A stretch of 64,000 nucleotides of DNA, taken from Nilaparvata lugens (taxonomy: Eukaryota > Arthropoda > Insecta > Hemiptera > Delphacidae). The translations under genes were made by a program, and so were the position numbers. The number at the start of each line of letters is the position of its first letter. Within the stretch, counting starts at the first letter, position 1. Shown here one piece after another: positions 1 to 8,850 of the stretch. Location: the NCBI RefSeq assembly GCF_014356525.2, contig NC_052505.1, positions 25,503,432 to 25,567,431 on the forward strand, given 5' to 3'. The notes below the pieces were generated by a model. That model did no database searches and was not told the DNA's origin. It was given only the letters and a program-made list of their open reading frames with translations.

Positions 1-149
1 ATGCGGAACTTCCTAACAAGATGGCGGATTTTTACGCCAGGGTACTAGCCGAGTTTCCATACTGTATGTATTATGTGACCTTGCCATTGCTGGTGATGTA
101 AGTCCCTGGATCATTTACTTATTGTGTGAAAGTCAGTTGTTTTACTTAT

Positions 150-650
150 GCCACAGCTTGGCTCTGGACCAAACAATGGCATACGGTGGCTTAGCAAGCC
201 CATCTGCACGCTCGTGACTACCTATGCCTACATGGCCAGGAACCCGAACAAGAAGCACAGAGTTGCGTATTGCAAGCCTGCTGAGTGTTTTGTGACACTC
301 CCACACCAATTTTGACTTGATTTAATTGGAGTCAAGAGCCTTGAGGGCTGCCTGACAATCTGAAAAGATTACTATGTGCTTGTCGTAATAGCGTCTGGCA
401 ATGCCTATATTGGCACAAGCCATGATGCCCCAAATTTCAGCCAGAAAAACAGTACAGTGTTGTCCTAGAGTTTTGCTCTGCGTAAATCACTGTACACCCC
501 GTAGCCAGATTTCCCTTCGATGAGAGAACCGTCGGTGTACCAGACAAGGCTGCCTCACTTCCAATCCTCTCTGGAGCAGAATTTGTCAACAGAAAAATGT
601 TTAGTGAAAACCATCTCCGTACTCATGATATCTGAAGCCATTTCAAGCAC
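150..650 (-). pseudogene. RNase H domain relic of a non-LTR retrotransposon
   Basis: Reading the minus strand gives the four-part signature of an RNase HI domain: a YTDGS motif near 540-527, an LAEIWGIMA segment near 440-415, an FSDCQAALKAL segment near 370-340, and VPGHVGIGSHERADGLAK near 255-190. In non-LTR retrotransposons this domain follows the reverse transcriptase and degrades the RNA of the hybrid. The frame is broken: a stop falls just before the YTDGS segment, another lies after RRAKL with a frame change, and a TAA follows the SDCQAALKALDSN segment. It is therefore a dead fragment. I see no RT next to it, so the parent clade cannot be named. It lies downstream of the kinesin exons, probably in an intron of that gene. 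Confidence 0.7.
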
Positions 651-983
651 AGGACTGCTAATATAGTTGAGAATTGATAGAATTTGAAGTTTTGGCTAGA
701 AAACATAAACAGTCACAAAATTGTGAAAAGTTCTATGATGACATTCAATTCAAACATTCAGTATTCCTCATAAATAACATCAATGCCTTCCATTCAACCA
801 ATGCTGCCAGTTTGGAGAATATCTCACTACACTTACACATTTTATCTTCAATAGATCAATACTGTAAAGCAGTCAGCCTGTCATTTCAACTCTATAATGT
901 AGAAGTTGAATGAAGATCATCGTTTGAAGTTTGAGTTTTTTTCATTTTTTCAATCCCAATGAAATTTCAAGAGGTGATATTAC
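651..983. other. Probable kinesin intron, no feature seen
   Basis: AT-rich sequence between the RNase H relic and the kinesin splice donor. No coding signal or repeat structure was recognised on either strand. Confidence 0.4.
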
Positions 984-1133
984 CTCTTGCCAATTTGTGA
1001 CTTCACTGGACTTTTCTCCTTCCATAGTGTAGGTTTTTCCAGTTCCGGTCTGTCCGTAGGCAAAAACTGTGCAGTTATATCCAGACAGCACCTCTTCGAT
1101 GTGCGACTGCATAACATCTTTGTATACATCGAA
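984..1133 (-). CDS. KIF11: Kinesin-5 motor domain, P-loop exon
   Basis: This 150-nt exon encodes [20 protein letters not shown] followed by [19 protein letters not shown] and [19 protein letters not shown] is the kinesin P-loop that binds ATP. The MEGE...W-E ending matches the kinesin-5 (Eg5, BimC, Klp61F) loop L5 region, where the family continues with DPLAGIIPR. Kinesin-5 motors are plus-end-directed homotetramers that slide spindle microtubules apart. The exon is bounded by TTTTTCAG at 1141-1134 and the donor GAG|GTAATA at 984/983, both in phase 0. The next exon lies left of the window. The kinesin-5 assignment rests on memory of the family. Confidence 0.82.
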
Positions 1134-2033
1134 CTGAAAAAGTGAATTAATTAAATTAGTCAAATTAGAGGTGATTGAGGATAAGATAATAATTTATTTC
1201 ATATTGATTCATTTTCAAGACACCAGTTCACAATGAAATGGGCTGGACGTAGTTATTACATTGATAATTTAATAAATGAACTATTGATATTTCCGAGCTC
1301 AAAATGTATCTGTTTTTATAAAATTATTTTGTAAATTTGAAGTTTGATTTATGTTTTTACGGAAGTTGTGTTATTAATCTATCTAAATTTAAAATTGTTT
1401 GTTCTATTCTGATTTGTATATTCAGATTGATGATTTAGTGTATAAATTGAAATGGACATAACCTTCATAATATTTGGACGATTTAAGACAAAATTAGAAA
1501 ATTGAAGAAGTTTTGGGCAATAGCCTGTTTTTTTTTCTTTTCCGACTACAGTATTGTGTACACCATCCAATAAATAAATAAATGAACTATTGACATTTTC
1601 ATTCCAATTTGAAATAACATTATTCATATCATTTGTAAATGGAAAAAATATATAGGCCTAAGTCAGCAAAAAAGACATAATATCATTGAAATTTGACTGA
1701 AAATATGATAAAGAATACATTATTGATCGTGTTTAAAAAAAGTGGATAAAATACAATAACACAAGAAAATGGTTAGCCAAATCACGATGAATGGAAGATT
1801 TCAACAATAATTAGATTTGAATAAAGTAACAAGAGGAATTTTTAATGTGAATATGAATATGTAGAAACTGGGAGAATTTTTTCAGTGATAAGGATCAAGG
1901 TATCATGTGATATGGATTCAAGTAACACTAATATTGTCTCTGAAAAAAGAAAATTGCGTTGTCAGCTCGGTATTCAGTTTTACAACTTATCAATCAAGCT
2001 CATTCATTGAATTATCCTTGTTCAATTACCCAC
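1134..2033 (-). other. Kinesin-5 intron
   Basis: A 900-bp AT-rich intron between the two kinesin exons, with donor CAG|GTGGGT at 2034/2033 and acceptor TTTTTCAG ending at 1134. No mobile element was recognised inside it. Confidence 0.65.
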
Positions 2034-2180
2034 CTGTTTGCTTTTGGGGTTGAAAACCTTGTCATAGGTGAACGTCTTGAGTTTTGCTCGAGTGACCGAG
2101 TCTCGAACCACAACCTCTTGGTTCCACAGCAGTCGATAACAGAGTAGCCATTCTCTGCCTTTTCTTTCGAATTGATGGTC
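2034..2180 (-). CDS. KIF11: Kinesin-5 motor domain, N-terminal exon with a frameshift
   Basis: The exon lies between the acceptor TTGATTTGCAG (ending 2181) and the donor CAG|GTGGGT. Its 3' part reads EVVVRDSVTRAKLKTFTYDKVFNPKSKQ, the beta-strand and DKVF..ESKQ region just before the P-loop exon, and joins it in phase 0. Its 5' part reads TINSKEKAENGYSVIDCCGTK, the kinesin R-P-x-N-x-x-E segment, but only in a different frame. The two frames meet at 2114-2119 (AAGAGG on the minus strand), where one base appears to be missing. This may be an assembly error, an allelic lesion or the start of pseudogene decay. The exon that should precede it was not found in the window. Confidence 0.75.
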
Positions 2181-2259
2181 CTGCAAATCAATACGAAAAA
2201 ACATTAAAATTAAAGAAAATAGGTCAGTGACAACATTGAAATTGGACTAGATGTTTTTA

Positions 2260-2471
2260 TGCCAAGTCCACATGTTGGCTCAGTCGCTGGCCCAGCATGG
2301 TAACCCAACGCAGGCAAATGAAGGCCAGTGAAGGTCAGCGCTGCACTAGGTACCGGCCACCGGTAGCCAGCGTTGGCAAACCACCCATCCACACACTGGC
2401 GCTAGTCGACATTAGCCTTCATCAAGGTCTATAGACCTTGGCCTTCATTGGGCTAACATGTGGATGCGGCA
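2260..2471. mobile_element. MITE-like element with short TIRs
   Basis: A 212-bp GC-richer island in the intron upstream of the kinesin exon. Its ends are inverted copies: TGCC followed by TCCACATGTTGGC on the left, and GCTAACATGTGGA followed by GCGGCA on the right. The interior contains the perfect palindrome AAGGTCTATAGACCTT at 2424-2439 and repeated GAAGGCCAGTGAAGG-like words. No coding capacity and no clear target-site duplication was seen. The superfamily is unknown. Confidence 0.45.
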
Positions 2472-2873
2472 ATAGATTTGAATACCAAAGAAGATACAGA
2501 ATAAACAGACCTTTCAAATGTGAATATGAGATTTTTACTGAATCTCCAAACCCAGAAAGTGACTTTGAAAGGAATATTCATAATTAATTAAACCTGCAGA
2601 TGTATTTTCCATTTTATGAATGAAGATTTATTTGATTTGATCCATAAAATTAGACGAGTATCTCTGGATACACACTCCTGAATTTCTTGAAAAATAGCCG
2701 ACTCGGGCTATCAAGTCACTAATAGAATAATGATAATTAGTGGCATCCCGACACATATTCATATATAGTGGGAGCCACATTTTCTTGGATCAACAAATAA
2801 TCAATCAATATTGTATTAATACTTTGTAAATAATTGTAGCTTATGTGCTTTTTGTAATCATGTCTATATTTTG
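2472..2873. other. Non-coding stretch
   Basis: AT-rich sequence between the MITE-like element and the retroelement tail. No gene, TIR or tandem array was seen. Confidence 0.4.
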
Positions 2874-2925
2874 AATAAACTCCTCTGGTCGTGTTGTTCC
2901 CTCGACCAGAGAAATTATTATTGAT
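2874..2925 (+). repeat. Retroelement 3' tail with stem-loop
   Basis: AATAAAC at 2874-2880 is followed by a 9-bp stem (CTCTGGTCG at 2883-2891, CGACCAGAG at 2903-2911) with an 11-nt loop, then AAATTATTATT. The same arrangement recurs at 33156-33200 with different but still complementary stem bases. This fits the 3' end of a non-LTR retrotransposon or a SINE that shares its tail. No coding region from the same element was found upstream. Confidence 0.5.
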
Positions 2926-3565
2926 TGTAATTAATCAATGAATGATCACAATATTAATCAATAATTGATTGTAATGCAAATTTATTGGAATTGGAAGAGA
3001 TTTCTGTATAAGATGTACAATTCATATCTTGGCAGGTAGGATATTTATGTTCAACAGATCTCGAAAACGGCTCTAAGAATTTTCACGAAATTCGGAATAT
3101 AGCCTAGTAGGTTTATGATAAAAAATTCCATTGCACTAGGTCTCATCCCTGGGAAAACTCGCTGAAGGACATGAAAAGGATAATAATTATGGTTCCTTGG
3201 AAAAACAGATGATAATTTCGTCGTCTGTCGAAACAGAAGATGCGTGTGTGGGAGACACAGAATTATTTCCAGCTGTGTAAGCAATCAGCAAGAAATATTA
3301 TCTAGAAATTTTAATCGACTTGATCAGAATAATCTGATTTGTTGACATGACATGATAATCATTCTAAACTGGAGAATATAATAATTTTCAAAGTTATTCA
3401 TTATTTTACAATTTTAAGTGATGAGTGAATGTTATTTTGTTATTCAATTTGGTTTGTAAATAATCCAAATTAGAACTTTTTTGTTTTTAATTTTTTTGAA
3501 TGAAAAATGAACCTGAATTCAAGTGTATGGAACATAGCCATATTCTGGACTATTCATAGTGTATA
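2926..3565. other. Non-coding stretch
   Basis: AT-rich sequence without recognisable coding or repeat structure, ending at the left TIR of the 3566-4135 element. Confidence 0.4.
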
Positions 3566-4135
3566 AATCAAAATTCGGGGAAGAAACAGTTTTGGGCTGT
3601 GTGTTAGTCCTTCCTCAAGCATTTTAAAGAATTGTGTTCTGTTTATCAATAGTTTATAAATAAATAACGAGCGAAGCTCGGTGCCCCGATATTGGTATTA
3701 TTATGCGTGCCCAGCATTATCAATATTCTCACTTTTGAAAAAATAATTCAATAGTTGATTAAAAATAATCAAATTAACTAAATAATGCTGAAGAAATTAT
3801 AATATTTTTTACTGTAAAAAATTAATTCTTAACAGATGAAAAGATTATCACAGAACTGGATGAATTATATCATATATGGAATACAAATTCAAACGTGAAC
3901 TGAGTTTGTTAACTTTTCAAACAGGTGACATCAGATACTTGTGGATGAGAAAACGGCGTGAGGTCTACTGTTCACAGAACTACTAGTTACATTCCAGTAC
4001 AATTATCTTGTTTCACAATCCAATATCGGGGCACCGAGCTTCCCTCGTTATTTATTTATTGATAAACATAACAAAATGATTGGGGAAGGACTAACAGGCA
4101 CAGCCCAAAACTGTTCCTTCCCTGAATTTTGATTT
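3566..4135. mobile_element. 570-bp element with long terminal inverted repeats
   Basis: The left arm (about 3566-3695) and right arm (about 4021-4135) are inverted copies. Both ends read AATCAAAATTC, then GGGGAAG or GGGAAGG, then AACAGTTTTGGGCTGTG and TTAGTCCTTCC. The inner parts read AACGAGCGAAGCTCGGTG and CCCCGATATTGG on the left, with the complement on the right. The centre (3696-4020) is AT-rich and non-coding. This is the layout of a non-autonomous DNA transposon (MITE) or foldback element. I could not define a target-site duplication. Confidence 0.65.
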
Positions 4136-4290
4136 TGAGGTCGTGTTTATATTTTACAGCTGGCTATACGTCAGTTTATGAATTTCGGGGATGAGATATT
4201 TTGATTTTCCACAGATACACTCGCTCACTCAATAATACGATTTCCCAACAGCCTTCCTAGGGAAGTACAGGACAAACGAGATTCTTGGTT

Positions 4291-4806
4291 TTACCTCATG
4301 AAAAGAACAAACTCCTGGATAGGCCACTCTATTAACTGGGGCGTTTGAATGAGGAGCCTCTTTTGGGAGTCTAGCACCTCCTCAACACAAATAACAATGC
4401 AGGTTATTTTGATCTGATTGAAAATTCCAGACACTATAAGAAAATCACAGTTCTTGGCAACGATCAAAGTTGCATAAAATGAATTAAATGATTGACCTTC
4501 CTCTTGTTTGCAAGCTATAAAATTGTATACATTCATGATCTCATTCTTTTTTGGTAAACAATAGCTCTCTAATATTTTTAATATTGATTCTACCGTTTCT
4601 GGCTCATCCACATCTTGTAACGATTCATATAAAATCAAAGCTTCATTGCCTAACAAGTTTTTAAATCTTGCAACTTGAATTTGGTTGGATTTTTTATTTG
4701 TCTCAGTCGCTATAAAATAATTTACGATATTTTTCCTGAATAATTCGAAATTTTGTGAAACATTTTCCCCGTTGCATAGTAACGGTTCTGGCTTGTTGAA
4801 ATCCAT
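4291..4806 (-). pseudogene. Gag-like fragment of a gypsy-type LTR retrotransposon
   Basis: The frame starts MDFNKPEPLLCNGENVSQNF and continues with RKNIVNYFIATE, the N-terminal part of the Gag-like polyprotein common in insect Ty3/gypsy elements. EALILYESL and the PETVESILKILESYCLPKKN segment fit the usual capsid-like helices. After about residue 125 the reading frame drifts: RKRLLQTP- and LTLA-like words are split across frames. The copy is therefore damaged, and no zinc knuckle, protease or RT follows. A likely primer-binding site and LTR lie immediately upstream at 4906-5121. Confidence 0.6.
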
Positions 4807-4905
4807 GTTCGTCTTTTAAGAAAAAATATAATAATACGATAATTACCCAATCTTATTACTCACTCAATCCTGTCGTTATCGTTTTCCTTTCCTGTTCAAT
4901 TCCTT

Positions 4906-5121
4906 GACTGCGCCATGTTTAAATATCTTAATAAATTCTTAGCCATTTGAAGCAACCATCTTTATTTACGCAGATAACAAACTAAACTCAGTAAACAACT
5001 TATTATTTTATCAAACAGTTATCATGTGATTAAGTAACATCACATGATATACAAACATTAAATCCTTATGATAATAATTTTAGTGTGACGAGATATATTT
5101 CTTACCTGACCCTGACAAACA
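4906..5121 (-). mobile_element. Putative 5' LTR and primer-binding site of the gag-bearing element
   Basis: On the minus strand TGGCGCAGTC (4915-4906) resembles the tRNA primer-binding site of several insect gypsy elements and follows directly after ...AAACA. The interval 4916-5121 begins TGTTT and ends AAACA, as an LTR should, and holds an AATAAA signal near 4965-4950. It also holds an inverted pair ATCATGTGAT / ATCACATGAT near 5020-5052. The length would be 206 bp. The matching 3' LTR was not found, so the outer boundary at 5121 is tentative. Confidence 0.4.
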
Positions 5122-5302
5122 CTTGAATGTTCTCTCTGTGCCTAGGCTCGGCCATTCTGTTAGGTGTCTGAAATAAAAGAATGCCAATTTACAACTTTCA
5201 AAAAAGAATTGTTTCCTAAAGAATCTCTAATGAAACACATATGAAAAACAATTTTGATTAAATGGATTAAAGCAGAATAGAAATTACACATGGTTTCCAT
5301 AT

Positions 5303-6044
5303 TTAACGATTGACTCTTTCTGCTTTGGACAGGCCAACATCTATAAGCAGGACCTGATGATCTGCCATAGCTACTTCAATCACTTCAACAACATAGTCCC
5401 ATGAATCCAGCGTTCTTGCAACTGTATCCAAGCAAGCGGTTCCTCTAGTTGGGGCCCTGTTGCCGATAAGACCATAGCTCCTGAGAAGAACTGTGAATCG
5501 ATTTTCCAAAACACTAGACTCCTCCAGATGTATATTAAAATCGCCACACATAACTATCTGGTACTGTAGAGCATTCAGATGACCTAGACAATCCTCCAAC
5601 ATGTCAAAAAAGAATTGATATCACCATTTGGTGATCTGTACACTGTTAAAATTAATAGTGAGCAACTCAAATACAACACTGCAGACAGTTCAATGACAGA
5701 GTCTACACTAAATCTTTTTAAATCAACAATTCTTACTTCAGACTTTTGTTTCTCCTCCACATAAACAGCAGTACCCCTACAACTCATGGTATCCCTGCAG
5801 TGTATACTTGACAAACCTAGACTGCTAATACTGTGATAAACTCAGTTTCTTGGTGCTTGAGCCAATGCTCACATACGCACAGAAAGTCAGGTGACACCTC
5901 CTCACACAGGAGTTCGAGGGACTCAAGCTTGGTGCGTAGACACTGAACATTTACGAAACAGATCCGCAGGTCTTTTCTTTTGGTTGCACTTGTCACATTA
6001 TTTAAGTCATTGAATTGATTGGAAGGAGAAGGTCTTGAACACAT
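5303..6044 (-). pseudogene. Endonuclease domain of a degraded non-LTR retrotransposon
   Basis: Three frame-shifted pieces together give most of an APE-type endonuclease, which nicks target DNA for retrotransposition. They are MCSRP...LRICFVNVQCLRTKLESL and PDFLCVCEHWLKHQE (6044-5817), RGTAVYVEE...LILTVYRSPNGD (5814-5584), and QYQIVMCGDFNIHLEESS ... MADHQVLLIDV (5602-5303). GDFN and the DH pair correspond to catalytic motifs. The RT that should follow is missing. Position and strand suggest it continues the ORF1 at 10250-8851 of the same element, interrupted by the plus-strand insertion. Confidence 0.72.
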
Positions 6045-6110
6045 TATGCCAGAGAGGGAATTTCAGCTACAAGACTGGAGTTAAAACAGGCATGTGAGGT
6101 TGATTTTGAG

Positions 6111-8552
6111 GTGGCAATGATTCAACACATAAAATATGCTGTCATATGTATTTACAGACCACCAGATAATAACTTCATGATTTTCATCGACAAGCTAGAA
6201 GAGCTCCTATTCAGCCTGGCAAATAAGTTTGAAGCTTATATTGTTGTAGGAGATTTTAATGTAGATTTTCTGGGAAATTCAAGTAAGAAGAAAAAGCTAG
6301 AGAGATTATTTTCAGTTTATGGTCTGACAAGCATCATAAAAGGTTGTACAAGAGTGACCGGATCTTCCTCTTCCCAGATTGATTTATGCTTCATCTCACC
6401 TATGATAATGAATGATTATGTAAAGCTTGTTGAATTGGGCCTCTCTGATCATTACGCTCAACTGATGAACTTCTCAATTCCAGTCGTTAGTCACACCTCA
6501 CAGGACCTCTACGCAACCAGAATATTTTCTAGCAATGCTAAACAACAATTTAAAGATCGTTTGAAGAGAGTCGATTGGTTAAGCATTCTCAATACAAATT
6601 ATGAGTCAGCAGATGAGGGATTCGATAACTTTTTCAGGATGTATTTTGAAGTTTATAATGAGTCATTTCCAGTGGTTTACTTGAGATGTGTTAAGGGTAG
6701 GAAGAAATTGAAATGGTTTTCGCCTCTGCTTCGATATCTTTGTAATATAAAAAGAGATTTGCAACTTTTTGTGAAAAGCCGTCCATCAGAAGCATCGTAT
6801 AGGAACAGTTTAAACTGCTTGACAAAACTTATCAAGTATCAAATAACTTACTCGAAAACACAGCATGCAGGGAATTTACTGGCAGTCTCGAACAATAAAT
6901 CAAAAATTATTTGTAAGTTGATAAAGAATGTGACTGCAAAAAACGAGATCAAGAGTTATCCAATTTCAGTAAATGGCGTCCTAGTTGATTCAGCACTTGA
7001 CAAAACTAATATCTTCAACGATTACTTCATAAACACATGTTCTGGAAAAAACTTCAAGGGCTCTACATCTTCAATAACTTTGCTCCAAAATACTGACAGA
7101 GTAACCTCAACATTAGAGAATTTTCCTACTTTTTCTGAAGATGAAGTTTCTGCTACTGTCGAAGAAATAAAAAATAAAATGACGAGTGGCGTTGATGGTG
7201 TACCCTGTGCTTTAATGAAGGAATGCTTCGAGCCGATAAAGAGTGTAATGACTCACCTTGTGAATATGTCGTTCAGATCAGGAATCTTCCCTAAACATTT
7301 GAAATTAGGCAGAGTTATTCCCCTTCATAAACAGGGTGCAAAAAATGAAATAGCCAATTTTAGGCCAGTATCAGTGCAGAGCCCCTTCTCCAAGATATTT
7401 GAGAAATTGGCACAAAAAACAATATCCAGTTACCTGGAGAATAATATGATTTTGTCTGAATGTCAATTTGGTTTTCGTTTGGGAAAATCGACAATCCTTG
7501 CAGTAAATGACTTCATTAACCAAGTATATGACTCACTTGACAAAGGGAAAAAAGCTCTAGGACTCTTTGTAGACATGAAAAAGGCATTCGACAGCCTTAA
7601 TCATGAAACTCTGATGGAGAAAATTCATTTTTATGGTATCAGAGGGTTGGCTTTTGAATGGCTGAAGTCTTTTCTTAGTGAAAGGTCCCAATTAGTTGAG
7701 ATTGAAGAGAGAAATGGGGGAATCATCAACTACAAATATCGGTCAGAAATCCGGCAATTGGAAAAAGGAGTGCCGCAGGGAACTATACTTGGCCCGATAT
7801 TGTTCTCACTGTATATTAATGACTTGCCCGGAAATTTGCCCTCAACCGTAAACAGTGTATTATTTGCTGACGATGCTAATTTCCTACTGACAGGTGATAC
7901 ATTTGAAGAATTAAAAATTGAAGGAGAAAAAGTAATCAAGTGCATGAAGGAGTGGTGTGAGGCTAATGAGTTGACAGTCAACGTAAAGAAAACATCCTAT
8001 ATGAGCTTCAATATTGGCTATTTAGACACACCCAATAACTTTGATTTTGCCGTGGATGCAACAAGTATAATGCCAGTGGAAGAATGTGGATTCTTGGGAA
8101 TCAATGTTGATGTAAGACTGAAGTGGAACAGTCACATTGATCAGGTGGTAAAAAGGCTCAATGCAGCGGGGTTTGCAATATCAAGATTGATAAGGGAGGT
8201 GGACCAGAGAATAGTTAGAATAGCGTACTATGGATATTTCCAGCCAGCTCTAACGTATGGCCTGATATTCTGGGGTGCGGCACCCGCTTCATTGATGGCC
8301 TTCAGAGTGCAAAAACGGCTACTGAGAATGATGTTTAGGAAGCCACCAAGAACCCCATGCAGAGAGTTATTCAGGGAAGCTAAGATCCTGCCGTTGCCAT
8401 GTCTATATATCTTGGAGGCTGCATTGTATGGATTTTCCCGCAAGGACGAGTGGACTACAGGCGCTACCGTACATGGCTACAACACACGGGCAAGGAATAT
8501 CGAACAAGATTTTTTGAAGCTAAGCCAGAGCATGTCAGTCGAAGGATCTTAA
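6111..8552 (+). CDS. EN-RT polyprotein (ORF2) of a non-LTR retrotransposon, partial
   Basis: An 813-codon frame. Residues 1-120 are the C-terminal half of an APE-like endonuclease, with GDFN at 47-50 and SDH at 112-114. The reverse transcriptase follows, with NFRPVSVQSPFSKIFEKL, LFVDMKKAFDSLNHETL, GVPQGTILGPILFSLYINDL and the catalytic FADD at 585-588. The C-terminal region has the QPALTYGLIFWG and HGYNTR-type motifs of this group. Near 8530 the frame shifts: the true C-terminus (RRILNALPVEILDTSNRRTF, then the CFYSLLEFF region) continues in another frame to 8674. The N-terminal half of the endonuclease is absent. The frame is nearly intact, which suggests a fairly recent insertion, but the copy should be dead because of the 5' truncation and the frameshift. 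Confidence 0.85.
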   Translation: MAMIQHIKYAVICIYRPPDNNFMIFIDKLEELLFSLANKFEAYIVVGDFNVDFLGNSSKKKKLERLFSVYGLTSIIKGCTRVTGSSSSQIDLCFISPMIMNDYVKLVELGLSDHYAQLMNFSIPVVSHTSQDLYATRIFSSNAKQQFKDRLKRVDWLSILNTNYESADEGFDNFFRMYFEVYNESFPVVYLRCVKGRKKLKWFSPLLRYLCNIKRDLQLFVKSRPSEASYRNSLNCLTKLIKYQITYSKTQHAGNLLAVSNNKSKIICKLIKNVTAKNEIKSYPISVNGVLVDSALDKTNIFNDYFINTCSGKNFKGSTSSITLLQNTDRVTSTLENFPTFSEDEVSATVEEIKNKMTSGVDGVPCALMKECFEPIKSVMTHLVNMSFRSGIFPKHLKLGRVIPLHKQGAKNEIANFRPVSVQSPFSKIFEKLAQKTISSYLENNMILSECQFGFRLGKSTILAVNDFINQVYDSLDKGKKALGLFVDMKKAFDSLNHETLMEKIHFYGIRGLAFEWLKSFLSERSQLVEIEERNGGIINYKYRSEIRQLEKGVPQGTILGPILFSLYINDLPGNLPSTVNSVLFADDANFLLTGDTFEELKIEGEKVIKCMKEWCEANELTVNVKKTSYMSFNIGYLDTPNNFDFAVDATSIMPVEECGFLGINVDVRLKWNSHIDQVVKRLNAAGFAISRLIREVDQRIVRIAYYGYFQPALTYGLIFWGAAPASLMAFRVQKRLLRMMFRKPPRTPCRELFREAKILPLPCLYILEAALYGFSRKDEWTTGATVHGYNTRARNIEQDFLKLSQSMSVEGS

Positions 8553-8674
8553 ACGCACTACCAGTGGAAATTCTCGATACTTCAAATAGAAGAACATTCA
8601 AGAGACTACTGAGGAGTTGGCTACAAGAGAGATGTTTCTACAGTTTACTGGAGTTTTTCTCATATACAGTGTGA
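8553..8674 (+). pseudogene. Frame-shifted C-terminus of the same ORF2
   Basis: Translation in the shifted frame gives ILNALPVEILDTSNRRTFKR, then LLRSWLQERCFYSLLEFFSY and a TGA at 8672-8674. Related elements end with the same ILN-LP...F...CFYS pattern. The rest up to 8852 is 3' UTR. Confidence 0.65.
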
Positions 8675-8850
8675 GAAATAAACCTAAGTGAAATATTATA
8701 ATAGTTAAGATGATGTCATCTTTATTTTTTGGACTTCAAATATTCACGGAGGTTTTGATGACCTGACAGATTGTATGATTTTATTGTAACTGACAAATGC
8801 GAAACATTTAATGTAAAATGTACATGCATGAATAAATATTATTATTATTA

